Source: an uncultured Bacilli bacterium
GTDB taxonomy: Bacteria; Bacillota_I; Bacilli_A; RF39; UBA660
Direction of reading: 5' to 3'
Length of the DNA: 64,000 nt
NCBI GenBank assembly: GCA_934141245.1
Contig: CAKPCB010000003.1
Location: 1-64,000, forward strand
Part shown: piece by piece, positions 25,518 to 34,742 of the stretch
How the letters are laid out: every line of letters starts with the position of its first letter
How positions within the stretch are numbered: the stretch's first letter is position 1
The notes under the pieces: model-generated
What the model saw: the letters and a program-made list of their open reading frames with translations, nothing else
What the model was told of the DNA's origin: nothing
Database searches by the model: none
Translations under genes and position numbers: made by a program

Positions 25518-25835
25518 CTATGCTATACTTTTTATAAATGCCATTAATAATTCTATTAGATAGAAGAATATTGCAAAAAATATTACAAAAACTATTGTTG
25601 CAATCGAATATTTAATCATATCTTTTTTTGTTGGCCATTTAATCTTTTTAAATTCTGATTTAAATGTTGTGCTTGCGCCTTGCTTTACTTCTTTTTTCTT
25701 TTTTAGAGTTTTCTTTGTGCTAGCTTTCTTTTTGTCATTCGTTTTTTCTTTGTTTGCTGGTTTAGCTTTAATTTCTTTATTAGCACCCTGATTTTCTGCT
25801 ACTAAATCATTATTCTTTTTCTTTTCTTTAACCAT
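25518..25835 (-). CDS. secE: preprotein translocase subunit SecE
   Basis: A 105-residue subunit of the SecYEG channel. The conserved amphipathic helix is FKSEFKKIKWPTKKDMIKYS, followed by one transmembrane segment (IATIVFVIFFAIFFYLIELL). The first 50 residues are a Lys-rich low-complexity extension (KKNNDLVAENQG, KEKTNDKKKASTKKTLKKKKE) not found in the minimal Bacillus protein. Its RBS is TTGGAGGG. No rpmG lies directly upstream, although it often does in Bacilli. Confidence 0.95.
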   Translation of the reverse strand: MVKEKKKNNDLVAENQGANKEIKAKPANKEKTNDKKKASTKKTLKKKKEVKQGASTTFKSEFKKIKWPTKKDMIKYSIATIVFVIFFAIFFYLIELLMAFIKSIA

Positions 25836-25886
25836 AAATTACCCTCCAATTTTACCAAAATAAAAACACCTACATGTGTCACATTA

Positions 25887-25915
25887 AAAATAACACATTA
25901 TTGCAAAATAGTCAA
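25887..25915 (-). promoter_or_regulatory. secE-nusG promoter (TTGACT-17-TATTTT)
   Basis: TTGACT is at 25910-25915 and TATTTT at 25887-25892, about 50 bp upstream of secE and immediately past the trxB terminator. Confidence 0.5.
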
Positions 25916-25920
25916 TCCTA

Positions 25921-25958
25921 AATTAAAATAAGGAATATATAAAAATCATATATATTCC
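25921..25958 (-). terminator. terminator after trxB
   Basis: A 10-bp stem GGAATATATA/TATATATTCC (25932-25941, 25949-25958) is followed by TTATTTTAATT on the minus strand. Confidence 0.75.
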
Positions 25959-25967
25959 ATAATATAT

Positions 25968-26876
25968 TTATTTTAATAGTTTTATGCATTCATTAGCTAC
26001 ACAGATTCCATCATTCATAGCAAAAATCAACTGAAATTGTTGCTTTTTAATAGCATCTCCAATTGCGTATATTCCATCTATACTTGTCATATATTTTTTG
26101 TTAACTTTTATATATCCATTTTTATCTAGTTTTACTATATTTTTTAAAAAGTTGGTATTTGGCTCATATCCAATACATACAAAACAACCATCAATAAAAA
26201 TTTCTTTTCCCTTATCAAAAGCTTTAATATAAACACCACTTACTTTTTTTCCATCATTTATAATTTTTTCTACTACAGAATTAAATTCTATAGCTATGTT
26301 TGTTTTTTGAGATATCTTATCTATATATATTTGTTGTGCAGAAAACTTATCTTTTCTATGTATAATAGTAACTTTGTTACAAATATTTGAAAGATAAAGT
26401 GCTTCCTCTAGAGCAGAATCCGATCCACCAATTACCGCAACATTCCTACCCTTATATAAATAGCCATCACATGTTGCACAATAGCTTACTCCTTTACCAA
26501 TCATTTCACTTAATCCAACTGCTTCTAATTTCCTTGGCTTTTTTCCGACAGCAACAATAACCTTTTTAGCAGAAATTGTTCTAGATTTAGTTACTACATT
26601 TTTATAATCATTAATGTTATTAATTGATATAACTTCCTCATTAAAATATGGAATATCCAACCTTTTTACTTGTTCAAATAAGTTTAATGCTAAGTCAGTA
26701 CCTGAAATATTAATAAACCCTGGATAATTTTCAACAGAAGGAGAAAGATTTATTTGACCTCCTGGAATATATTTTTCTATAATACAGCACCTTATACCGG
26801 AACGTTTTAAATATAATGCCGAAGTCATTCCGGCAACACCAGCACCAATTATTACCACATCAAAATCTAATTTCAT
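25968..26876 (-). CDS. trxB: thioredoxin reductase (NADPH)
   Basis: A 302-residue flavoprotein that reduces thioredoxin. The FAD-binding VVIIGAGVAGMTSALYLKRSG is at the N-terminus, the redox-active CATC in VSYCATCDGYLYKG, and the NADPH-binding VAVIGGSDSALEEALYLS. The second FAD segment is GIYAIGDAI. The last conserved block, usually RQ…TAAGDG, reads FQLIFAMNDG. I start at ATG 26876, after GAGGGAAAAG; it overlaps the lgt 3' end by 17 bp. The TrxR and lgt genes share an operon with the YvlD-like protein. Confidence 0.95.
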   Translation of the reverse strand: MKLDFDVVIIGAGVAGMTSALYLKRSGIRCCIIEKYIPGGQINLSPSVENYPGFINISGTDLALNLFEQVKRLDIPYFNEEVISINNINDYKNVVTKSRTISAKKVIVAVGKKPRKLEAVGLSEMIGKGVSYCATCDGYLYKGRNVAVIGGSDSALEEALYLSNICNKVTIIHRKDKFSAQQIYIDKISQKTNIAIEFNSVVEKIINDGKKVSGVYIKAFDKGKEIFIDGCFVCIGYEPNTNFLKNIVKLDKNGYIKVNKKYMTSIDGIYAIGDAIKKQQFQLIFAMNDGICVANECIKLLK

Positions 26877-27672
26877 CTTTTCCCTCTTTTTCATAAAGAT
26901 TATCAAACCTAGAGCCTTTTTTTGCTCTTACTATCAAAAGAATACCAATGATAAAAGCAATTAAAGAAACAACTTGTGCAATTCTAAGTGGTCCTAACAT
27001 TAAACTATCTGTTCTAAGTCCTTCAATAAAAAATCTACCTATTGAGTACCATATCAAATAAAAACCAGATAACTCTCCCACTTTATTATATTTTCTTCTT
27101 CTTAAAATAAGTAATATTATAAATCCTATGACATTCCAAACAGATTCATATAAAAATGCAGGATGATGATAACTTCCATTTATATACATTCCGTTTATTA
27201 TAAATTCCGGTAGTTTTAATGTCTCTAAGAAGCCTTTGCTAACAACACCACCAAAAGCTTCTTGATTGAAAAAGTTACCCCATCTTCCTATTGCTTGGCC
27301 TATCATTACTGAAACAGCCATTATATCTAATGTCTTTAAGGTATTCACATTGTATTTTCTTGTATATAAAAGTATTACAATTACACCTGCTATAATACCC
27401 CCATGTATTGCTAAGCCTCCATGCCATACCTTAACTATCTCTAGAGGGTCACTTAAATAATAACTTAAATTAAATAAAACATAATATAATCTGGCACCAA
27501 TAACACCAAATAAAATTATATAAAATAATAAGTTTATCCAAAACTCTAAATTTATTTTTTGTCGCTTTGCTTCAGCATATGAAAGACACATTGCAACAAT
27601 CATACCAACTGCAATTATTACTGCATACCAATATATAGATATGTTACCAATTCTTAAAGCTACTCTATCCAT
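26860..27672 (-). CDS. lgt: prolipoprotein diacylglyceryl transferase
   Basis: A 270-residue polytopic membrane enzyme that transfers diacylglycerol from phosphatidylglycerol to the lipobox Cys. The family signature GQAIGRWGNFFNQEAFGG is at about residues 129-146. WHGGLAIHGGIIAG holds the essential His, and GARLYYVLFN and the C-terminal SIGRFFIEGLRTD are in place. Seven hydrophobic segments are visible. The start overlaps the preceding YvlD-like gene by 8 bp. A lipoprotein substrate in this window is YidC (LTGC lipobox). Confidence 0.98.
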   Translation of the reverse strand: MDRVALRIGNISIYWYAVIIAVGMIVAMCLSYAEAKRQKINLEFWINLLFYIILFGVIGARLYYVLFNLSYYLSDPLEIVKVWHGGLAIHGGIIAGVIVILLYTRKYNVNTLKTLDIMAVSVMIGQAIGRWGNFFNQEAFGGVVSKGFLETLKLPEFIINGMYINGSYHHPAFLYESVWNVIGFIILLILRRRKYNKVGELSGFYLIWYSIGRFFIEGLRTDSLMLGPLRIAQVVSLIAFIIGILLIVRAKKGSRFDNLYEKEGKDEIRF

Positions 27673-28087
27673 TTAATTTCATCCTCTTTATAATAGGTTT
27701 AATTATTAATAATTCTATAATTAAATTAATTGCCGACAATATTATTGATATAAAAAATAAAATCCAAATATTTGTAAAATTTAGTTTGTCTAGTAGGATA
27801 AAGTCAACAAGTTTTAATATAAAAGTGTTAAGTACAAAGTAAAACAATCCTAATGTAGAAGCGGTTATTGGAATTGTAAAAAATGTTAATATTGGTTTTA
27901 TAGTTTTATTAAGTACCATTATTATTAGCACCGATATAAATGCATATAATATTGGATGGTCTTGATCAAGTTTAAACGAATCAAATATTTTTGAAACGAG
28001 AAAAAAAGCTATTGTATATCCAATTATATATAGAATCGCCTCAAATACTTTAAATTTAAAATTTTGTGTTTTATTTAATTCATTCAC
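27665..28087 (-). CDS. phage holin 4_2 superfamily membrane protein (YvlD-like)
   Basis: A 140-residue integral membrane protein with four hydrophobic segments. The signature LNKTIKPILTFFTIPITASTLGLFYFVLN (segments at about 60-90) is that of the Phage_holin_4_2/YvlD family, which is not actually phage-encoded here. In Bacillus, yvlD is likewise close to lgt, and the family is linked to envelope-stress (PspC/LiaI-like) functions. It lies 12 bp after uvrA and overlaps lgt by 8 bp. Biochemical function is unknown. Confidence 0.8.
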   Translation of the reverse strand: MNELNKTQNFKFKVFEAILYIIGYTIAFFLVSKIFDSFKLDQDHPILYAFISVLIIMVLNKTIKPILTFFTIPITASTLGLFYFVLNTFILKLVDFILLDKLNFTNIWILFFISIILSAINLIIELLIIKPIIKRMKLNG

Positions 28088-28099
28088 TTAAGTTGCCTC

Positions 28100-30907
28100 C
28101 TACAAAACTTTTTTCAAGAATTTTCCTGTATAAGATTTGGTATTTTCAATTATTTTTTCTGGGGAACCAGTAGCGATTATTTCTCCACCCATATTTCCTC
28201 CTTCTGGACCAATATCTATAATATAGTCTGCACTCTTAATAAAGTCTAAGTTGTGTTCAATTACTATTACTGTATCATTATTATCTACTATTTTTTGGAT
28301 AATTGCAAGTAATCTTTTTATATCTTCCATATGTAATCCCGTTGTAGGTTCATCCATTATAAATAATGTCTTTCCAGTAGGTTTCTTTTGAAGTTCTTTT
28401 GCTAGTTTTACCCTTGCTGCCTCTCCTCCTGATAATGTTGTTGCATTTTGCCCCAATTTTATATATCCAAGTCCTACATCTTCTAGAACTTGTAATTTAT
28501 TTTTAATTTTTGGTATATTTTCAAAAAATTTCAATGCAGAATGAACTCTCATATTAAGAACATCAGCAATATTTTTTTCTTTATATCTTATGTTTAATGT
28601 TTCACTATTATATCTAGTTCCGTTACAAACTTCGCAAGGAATATATACATCTGGTAAAAAATGCATTTCTATTTTTTTTACACCATCACCTCTGCAGGCT
28701 TCGCATCTTCCACCTTTTACATTAAATGAGAATCTTTCTTTTCCAAAACCTAGCATTTTTGCTTCTTTGGTATTAGTAAACAAATCCCTTATATCATCAA
28801 ATACTCCTGTATATGTTGCCGGATTGCTTCTTGGAGTCCTGCCTATAGGATTTTGTGTTATTTCAACTAATTTGTCTATATTTTCTAAACCCTTTATTTT
28901 TTTATACTTGCCTGGCTTATCTTTGGATTTATATAAATTTTGGCTAACAGCTTTAGAAAGTATTTGCATTATTAAACTTGATTTTCCACTTCCACTTACA
29001 CCAGTTACACAAGTAAAAGTTCCTAATGGTATTTTAACATTAACGTTTTTTAAGTTATTTTCACTTGCTCCCAACACTTCTATTGTTTTTCCAGTTCCTT
29101 TTCTTCTAGTTTTTGGAACATCAATACATTTTTTTCCACTCAAATATTGTCCTGTTATACTATTTTCATTTTTCATAACTTCCTGTGGAGTTCCTGCCGC
29201 CATTATTCTTCCACCATTATCACCAGCACCAGGGCCTACATCAACTAAATAATCAGCTGCTAACATTGTATCTGTATCATGCTCCACAACTATTAAGGTA
29301 TTACCTAAATCTCTCATTTCAAGCAAAGAGTTAATTAGTCTTTCATTATCTCTCTGATGCAAACCAATACTAGGCTCATCTAGAACATAAAGCACTCCTG
29401 TTAGTCTTGAGCCAATTTGTGTTGCAAGTCTAATTCTTTGTGATTCACCGCCCGACAAAGTAGATGCTGTTCTGCTCAAAGTCAAATATTCAAGTCCAAC
29501 ATTTAATAAAAATTTCAATCTATTCTTAATTTCTTCTATCAATAGCTTTGCAATTTCGTATTGTTCCTTGCTAAGAGCCAATTCACACATAAATTCATAT
29601 AATTTTTTTACACTCAAGCAAGTTACTTCATATATGTTCTTTCCATTTATTAATACCGATAAAACTTCATCCCTCAACCTTGAACCATGACAAGCTTCGC
29701 AAGTTGTCTCAATCATATATCTTTCTAGCCACTCTCTAATCCATGTGCTAGTAGTTTCCATATATCTTCTTTGTAAATTGTTTATTATACCCTCATAAAA
29801 ATCTTTTTGGTTGTAAACATTTCCACTCTTTGTTGTGTAATTAAAATGTATTATTTCAGGGCTTCCATATAAAACAATACTTTCCTCTTTTTTTGTCATT
29901 TTTTTGAAAGGCTTATCCATATCTATATTATAGTGTTCACATACACACTTTAATCTCTTGTAGTAAATACCACCTTGATCATCGCTTAATGTCACAATTG
30001 CGCCTTCATTTATTGACAATTCTTTATTTGGTATAACTAAATCTTTATCAATTGTTAAGTTGACTCCAAGCCCCTTACATTCTTCGCATGCACCATATGG
30101 CGCATTAAAGCTAAACATTCTAGGCTCTAATTCAGGTAATGAAAAATTACAATAAGGACAAGCAAATGATTCTGAAAACAATATTTCTTTATTGCCAACC
30201 ACATCAATTACTACTTTTCCATTAGCAAGTTTTGTAGCTGATTCTATAGCTTCAAACAATCGAGATCTTACACCGTCTTTTATTATAAGCCTATCTATCA
30301 CTACATCTATATCATCTTTTATATTTTTATCCAACTCAATGTTTTCTGATAAATCTCTATTTTCACCATTTACTCTTACTCTTACATATCCATCTTTTCT
30401 TAATTTATCAAGCAACTCCTTGTGTTCACCTTTTTCTCCATGAACAACAGGTGCCATTATTATTAACCTAGTACCCTCCGGATATTCTAATACTTTATTT
30501 GTCATTTCTTCAACGCTTTGCGAAGATATTGGAATATTATGTTCTGGACAATAAGGTGTACCTACTCTTGCATATAATAATCTTAAATAATCGTATATTT
30601 CAGTTACCGTTCCTACTGTAGATCTTGGATTTTTACTGGTGGTTTTTTGATCAATGCTTATAGCAGGAGAAAGGCCCTCAATTGAATCAACATCTGGCTT
30701 TTCACTTCCACCTAAAAACTGTCTAGCATATGAGCTTAGACTTTCTACATATCTTCTTTGACCTTCTGCATATATCGTATCAAAAGCAAGCGAAGATTTT
30801 CCACTTCCACTTACACCAGTCATTACAATAAGTTTGTTTTTAGGTAATGTTAAATCTATGTTTTTTAAATTATTCTCTCTAGCACCCTTAATTACTATGT
30901 TTTCCAT
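28100..30907 (-). CDS. uvrA: excinuclease ABC subunit A
   Basis: The 935-residue damage-sensing ATPase of nucleotide excision repair. It has two ABC modules: the first Walker A is GVSGSGKSSLAFDTIYAEGQ with LSGGESQRIRLA as signature; the second is GVSGSGKSSLIMQILSKAV with LSGGEAARVKLA. Zinc fingers are CPYCNFSLPE…CEEC and CEACRGDGVKK…CEVC, plus CEACHGSR. VDEPSIGLHQRDN and MDEPTTGLHMEDI are the Walker B/D-loops. It starts at 30907 inside the 3' end of the preceding unknown gene (20-bp overlap), with RBS AAGGTG. It is downstream of uvrB. Confidence 0.99.
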   Translation of the reverse strand: MENIVIKGARENNLKNIDLTLPKNKLIVMTGVSGSGKSSLAFDTIYAEGQRRYVESLSSYARQFLGGSEKPDVDSIEGLSPAISIDQKTTSKNPRSTVGTVTEIYDYLRLLYARVGTPYCPEHNIPISSQSVEEMTNKVLEYPEGTRLIIMAPVVHGEKGEHKELLDKLRKDGYVRVRVNGENRDLSENIELDKNIKDDIDVVIDRLIIKDGVRSRLFEAIESATKLANGKVVIDVVGNKEILFSESFACPYCNFSLPELEPRMFSFNAPYGACEECKGLGVNLTIDKDLVIPNKELSINEGAIVTLSDDQGGIYYKRLKCVCEHYNIDMDKPFKKMTKKEESIVLYGSPEIIHFNYTTKSGNVYNQKDFYEGIINNLQRRYMETTSTWIREWLERYMIETTCEACHGSRLRDEVLSVLINGKNIYEVTCLSVKKLYEFMCELALSKEQYEIAKLLIEEIKNRLKFLLNVGLEYLTLSRTASTLSGGESQRIRLATQIGSRLTGVLYVLDEPSIGLHQRDNERLINSLLEMRDLGNTLIVVEHDTDTMLAADYLVDVGPGAGDNGGRIMAAGTPQEVMKNENSITGQYLSGKKCIDVPKTRRKGTGKTIEVLGASENNLKNVNVKIPLGTFTCVTGVSGSGKSSLIMQILSKAVSQNLYKSKDKPGKYKKIKGLENIDKLVEITQNPIGRTPRSNPATYTGVFDDIRDLFTNTKEAKMLGFGKERFSFNVKGGRCEACRGDGVKKIEMHFLPDVYIPCEVCNGTRYNSETLNIRYKEKNIADVLNMRVHSALKFFENIPKIKNKLQVLEDVGLGYIKLGQNATTLSGGEAARVKLAKELQKKPTGKTLFIMDEPTTGLHMEDIKRLLAIIQKIVDNNDTVIVIEHNLDFIKSADYIIDIGPEGGNMGGEIIATGSPEKIIENTKSYTGKFLKKVL

Positions 30908-31334
30908 TTTTTTTCACCTTTTGTTTTGGAGATTCATTAGGTTGATAAAGCTCAATATATCTTGAAATTATATTACTTATATTTGAAAATTTCTTTTTAT
31001 CCTCCTCTGATAGGGAAAACGTTTTTAAAAATTTTGCTATTTCCAATTCATTTGGCATATCATTTATCATGTAATTAATTACTTCGTCATACGAATAAAT
31101 TTTTTCTATTTTACATTCATGTGATAATTTCATATTATAGTAGCCATAATATTCACTGTCCTCTAATAATTCATAGTTTGAATAGGAAACCATTGCTACT
31201 GTTTTTTCTGAATCTATTCTACACTGTTTTAAAGAATCAGGTATTGTTGAATATACAATTAAATCATTTTTAATTATATCACCAACTTTTACATCCGAAT
31301 CTTCAAAAGTTACATATCCTAGCATTTTTTTCAT
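30888..31334 (-). CDS. uncharacterised protein between uvrB and uvrA
   Basis: A 148-residue soluble protein that I do not recognise. The N-terminal half (MLGYVTFEDSDVKVGDIIK … TIPDSLKQCRID … VAMVSYSNYELLEDSEYY) looks like a small beta-rich domain. It may be related to the DUF7666-type domains that read 'K..G....G.….FH.C…', but that is a guess. The C-terminal half is a helical, acidic segment (LEIAKFLKTFSLSEEDKKKFSNI) ending in a Lys-rich tail (KQKVKKNGKHSN). I start at ATG 31334 after TAGGAGGTAATAAT. It overlaps uvrA by 20 bp and has a strong promoter of its own, so it may be co-expressed with uvrA even without SOS induction. Confidence 0.7.
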   Translation of the reverse strand: MKKMLGYVTFEDSDVKVGDIIKNDLIVYSTIPDSLKQCRIDSEKTVAMVSYSNYELLEDSEYYGYYNMKLSHECKIEKIYSYDEVINYMINDMPNELEIAKFLKTFSLSEEDKKKFSNISNIISRYIELYQPNESPKQKVKKNGKHSN

Positions 31335-31359
31335 ATTATTACCTCCTAAGTAGTTATAT

Positions 31360-31388
31360 ATTATACCACTAATCCTTGTTTGTATCAA
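31360..31388 (-). promoter_or_regulatory. promoter upstream of the uvrA-linked unknown gene
   Basis: TTGATA at 31383-31388 and TATAAT at 31360-31365 (17-bp spacer, TGG extended -10). The -35 abuts the uvrB stop. It would give uvrA LexA-independent transcription. Confidence 0.65.
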
Positions 31389-31389
31389 C

Positions 31390-33336
31390 TTAAGTTTTTA
31401 ATTCAAATATTATATCTCTTAATTCCATAGCTCTTTCAAAATCCAATTCTTTTGCAGCTCTTTTCATTTCTTGTTCTAATTCTTCAATGCTTAAATCCTT
31501 GTTTTTATTATCATCTTTTGGCGCATTTTTCTTAACAGTTGTATCTTCGTTACTTATACTGTCTTTTATTTCTTTTATTATTGTTTTTGGAACAATGTCA
31601 TGTTCTTTATTATATTCTTCTTGAATTTGCCTACGCCTTTTCGTTTCTTCAATTGCAAGTCTCATTGAATCTGTTATTTTATCCGCATACATTATGCATT
31701 TACCATTTGCATTTCTAGCACATCTTCCTATTGTTTGTATTAAGCTTCTTTCACTTCTTAAAAAGCCTTCCTTATCAGCATCTAAAATTGCAATTAAACT
31801 AACTTCTGGTATATCAATTCCTTCTCGAAGTAAATTTATTCCAACAATACAGTCATATTTTCCTAGTCTTAAATCTCTTATTATATTCATTCTTTCTAAT
31901 GTTTTTACTTCACTATGTAAATAGGCAACCTTTATATCAACGTTTTTTAAGTAATTTGTTAATTCTTCTGACATTTTAATAGTTAATGTTGTAATAAGCA
32001 CTCTTTCGTTTTTTTCAATTCTACTCCTAATTTCCCCTATTAGATCATCTATTTGTCCTGCTATTTTTCTTACTTCTATAATTGGATCTAAAAGCCCTGT
32101 TGGTCTAATAATTTGCTCAATATATTGATTATCTACCTTAGAAAGTTCATAATCACCTGGTGTAGCAGAAATATATATTACTTGGTTTATTTTTCTTTCA
32201 AATTCATCAAACTTAAGTGGCCTGTTATCAAGTGCACTAGGTAGGCGAAATCCATATTCAACAAGATTCATTTTTCTAGCTCTATCACCATTATACATGC
32301 CTCTTACTTGAGGAATGGTTACATGTGATTCATCAACAACCAATAAATAATCATCCCCAAAGAAGTCCATAAGTGTTGTTGGTGTCTCTCCTTCCCCTCT
32401 TAAGGCTAAGTGTCTTGAATAATTTTCTATGCCGCTACAAAATCCAGTTTGTTCTAGCATTTCTAAATCGTAATTTGTTCTTTGTTCTATTCTTTGAGCT
32501 TCAAGTAATTTGTTTTCTGATTTTAATTGCTTTATTCTATCATCTAACTCTAATCTTATTCTTTTAATTGCTTCTAATAATTTTGAATCACTGGTTACAA
32601 AATGGCTGGCTGGAAATATTGTAATTGTTTTTTTGTTTTTTATAATTGCACCTGTTAGAGTATCAATTGTGCTTATTTTTTCTATTTCATCACCAAAAAA
32701 TTCTATTCTTAATCCATGAGTTCGTTCACTTGCTGGAATTATTTCTAACACATCGCCTCTAACTCTAAATGTTCCTCTCTTAAAATCATAATCATTTCTC
32801 TCATAAAGCATTTCAACGAGTTTTTCTAAAACTAAATTTCTATCAATTGATTGTCCAATCGATAATGTTAGCATCTTATTTTTATATTCTTCTACTTCAC
32901 CTATACCATATATACATGAAACACTAGCAACAACAATTGTATCTTTATACGACAATAAGCTACTGGTAGCAGAATGTCTTAATTCATCTATTTCATCATT
33001 AATTGATGAGTCTTTCTCAATATAAGTATCTGTAGATGGTACATAGGCTTCTGGTTGATAATAATCGTAATATGAAACAAAGTATTCAACATGATTTTCT
33101 GGAAACAACTCTTTAAGTTCACTATAAAGTTGTCCAGCAAGAGTTTTATTATGTGCCAAAACTAAAGTTGGTTTATTAACATTAGCAATAACATTTGCAA
33201 TTGTAAAAGTTTTCCCAGTACCTGTTGCACCCAACAAAACCTGTTCTTTTTTACCACTTTCTATTCCGTTAACCAATTTTTCTATTGCTTGTGGTTGATC
33301 ACCACTTGGTTTATACTTTGATACAATTTTAAACAT
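31390..33336 (-). CDS. uvrB: excinuclease ABC subunit B
   Basis: A 648-residue helicase-like protein that receives damage from UvrA and recruits UvrC. Walker A is VLLGATGTGKTFTIANV. The beta-hairpin YFVSYYDYYQPEAYVPSTDTYIEKD is present, and helicase motifs include LVVDESHVT, ISATPGDYE and IQTIGRCARN. The C-terminal UVR domain is IEELEQEMKRAAKELDFERAMELRDII. I start at ATG 33336, after GGAAGTGAT, because family proteins start at FKIVSKYKPSGDQP. Transcription comes from a promoter overlapped by a LexA-like box. Confidence 0.99.
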   Translation of the reverse strand: MFKIVSKYKPSGDQPQAIEKLVNGIESGKKEQVLLGATGTGKTFTIANVIANVNKPTLVLAHNKTLAGQLYSELKELFPENHVEYFVSYYDYYQPEAYVPSTDTYIEKDSSINDEIDELRHSATSSLLSYKDTIVVASVSCIYGIGEVEEYKNKMLTLSIGQSIDRNLVLEKLVEMLYERNDYDFKRGTFRVRGDVLEIIPASERTHGLRIEFFGDEIEKISTIDTLTGAIIKNKKTITIFPASHFVTSDSKLLEAIKRIRLELDDRIKQLKSENKLLEAQRIEQRTNYDLEMLEQTGFCSGIENYSRHLALRGEGETPTTLMDFFGDDYLLVVDESHVTIPQVRGMYNGDRARKMNLVEYGFRLPSALDNRPLKFDEFERKINQVIYISATPGDYELSKVDNQYIEQIIRPTGLLDPIIEVRKIAGQIDDLIGEIRSRIEKNERVLITTLTIKMSEELTNYLKNVDIKVAYLHSEVKTLERMNIIRDLRLGKYDCIVGINLLREGIDIPEVSLIAILDADKEGFLRSERSLIQTIGRCARNANGKCIMYADKITDSMRLAIEETKRRRQIQEEYNKEHDIVPKTIIKEIKDSISNEDTTVKKNAPKDDNKNKDLSIEELEQEMKRAAKELDFERAMELRDIIFELKT

Positions 33337-33435
33337 CTTATCACTTCCAATCGATATTTTATCATCCTTTATATTATAAAACAATAACACATATTTAAAT
33401 CACATATTATAAAACTTAAAATACTTTTCTACAAG

Positions 33436-33464
33436 AATATATCACGCAAACATTTGTTTGTCAA
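33436..33464 (-). promoter_or_regulatory. uvrB promoter with LexA-like SOS box
   Basis: TTGACA (33459-33464) and TATATT (33436-33441) are 17 bp apart. CAAACAAATGTTTG (minus strand, 33447-33460) sits between and over the -35. It matches the Gram-positive LexA consensus CGAACRNRYGTTYG with one mismatch. Repression by LexA, relieved by DNA damage, is expected for uvrBA in Firmicutes. lexA itself is outside the window. Confidence 0.65.
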
Positions 33465-33480
33465 TGCTATATGCAGGCAA

Positions 33481-33516
33481 AAGAAAAAGGTATTAATATC
33501 AATATTTATTAATACC
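33481..33516 (-). terminator. terminator after the M23 hydrolase gene
   Basis: A 10-bp stem GGTATTAATA/TATTAATACC with an 8-nt loop, followed by TTTTTCTTTT on the minus strand. Confidence 0.85.
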
Positions 33517-33527
33517 ATTAAATTCTA

Positions 33528-34742
33528 TTATCTAGAGCTCCAACTACCTCTTGGGAAGTTTATCACACTTCTAGGACCTTTATATCCATTCTTTACTAAG
33601 TTAGTAACATAACTATAGTAAGAACTCCAAGTTCCACATTTATTATCTCTAAACATTCTACATGGAATTAATTCAAAATGTAAATGTGTACCTGCGTTTG
33701 GATTTGATGCTGTTGGTCTTGGTAAAACATAACCTGTATTACCCATATTACCAATATGTTGTTCAGATGTAACGTATTTTCCAACGTACATATTTGGAGC
33801 ATATGAACTTAAGTGTGCATAAGTAGATGTATACCATATCCTTTTTGTTGAATCATAATGTTCCAAAGTAATAACTAATGCTCCATAGTAATCTGTATAT
33901 TTTGATATTACTGTACCATTTGCAACAGGATAGATTTTTTCATTTTTTCCATATCCACTAGTGATATCTAATCCACGATGAACCTTACCCCATCTATTGC
34001 CAAATTCACTTGTTATATATCCGTGAGTTGTTGGTCTTCTAAAAATACCAGCAGGACCACTAACGGCACAATCTACCCCTAATACATCTGATGTTTTACA
34101 ACCTAATTTTTTATAACTTGCAACAAGCTCCTCATATATTTTTAATTGCTTTTTAGCATCTATACCATTTTCTTCATATACATTTTTTTCTTCACCTAAT
34201 GAAGAAACTTTCTTTTCTAGAGAAACTTTTCTTTCAGCTAATTCTTTTCTCTTTTTTTTGATTTCTTCTTCTCTTTTATTATTTCTGTCTATCATTTCCT
34301 CTAATTCTTTAGTTATATCTTGATTATACTCAGTCATTTGTTGAACAATAGACATTCTGTATATAAAGTCGGTTATATTATCTGCGCCGAATGCATACTC
34401 AAGATATGCATTTTCTCCATTAGCGACTTGTAAATAAGCAAAAAACTCTTTAGTTTGTAAACTCTTTTCTTTTATTTCTTCTTTACCTTTTTCTATTTCT
34501 TCGATTAAGTTTTCTATTTCCTCTTCTAATTTAATATTTTCATTAATTATTCTATTAATTTCATTTTTTGTTGATTGGATTTGCTGTTCCGTAAGTTTAA
34601 CTGATTTTTGTGCTTTTTCATAATCGCTTTTATATTTTCTAACTTTTGCTTCATATTCACCCAATGTTATTGCTTGTACATCAATAGGTAAAACAATTAG
34701 AGTTAGTAGAAAAATTACAAAAAATTTTATATTTCTCTTCAT
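33528..34742 (-). CDS. secreted M23 murein hydrolase activated by FtsEX (PcsB/EnvC-like)
   Basis: A 404-residue exported protein. The signal peptide is MKRNIKFFVIFLLTLIVLPIDVQA. Residues 28-210 are long coiled coils, matching the regulatory domain of PcsB, CwlO and EnvC, which dock on FtsX. The M23 LytM-type peptidase domain (about 235-365) has the zinc ligands H255 and D259 in VHRGLDI and H355 in GTHLHFEL, with H310 in YAHLS, so it should be active. Two Cys in the loop before the domain (GCKTSDVLGVDC) may form a disulphide. It starts directly on the ftsX stop codon (TAATG), so it is coupled to ftsEX. It should cleave peptidoglycan cross-links at the septum under FtsEX control. Confidence 0.92.
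   Translation of the reverse strand: MKRNIKFFVIFLLTLIVLPIDVQAITLGEYEAKVRKYKSDYEKAQKSVKLTEQQIQSTKNEINRIINENIKLEEEIENLIEEIEKGKEEIKEKSLQTKEFFAYLQVANGENAYLEYAFGADNITDFIYRMSIVQQMTEYNQDITKELEEMIDRNNKREEEIKKKRKELAERKVSLEKKVSSLGEEKNVYEENGIDAKKQLKIYEELVASYKKLGCKTSDVLGVDCAVSGPAGIFRRPTTHGYITSEFGNRWGKVHRGLDITSGYGKNEKIYPVANGTVISKYTDYYGALVITLEHYDSTKRIWYTSTYAHLSSYAPNMYVGKYVTSEQHIGNMGNTGYVLPRPTASNPNAGTHLHFELIPCRMFRDNKCGTWSSYYSYVTNLVKNGYKGPRSVINFPRGSWSSR

Noticed and set aside
25518..25835. Lys-rich N-terminus of SecE as a separate small basic protein
   Set aside because: It is in frame with the SecE core, with one RBS and no internal start signal.
27665..28087. Phage holin suggesting a prophage
   Set aside because: The Phage_holin_4_2 name is misleading; it is a YvlD-type chromosomal membrane protein next to lgt, with no phage genes nearby.
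28590..29252. 220-codon plus-strand frame inside uvrA
   Set aside because: Antisense shadow of a highly conserved gene; composition (Ser/Leu/Phe-rich) is what antisense reading of AT-rich coding DNA gives.
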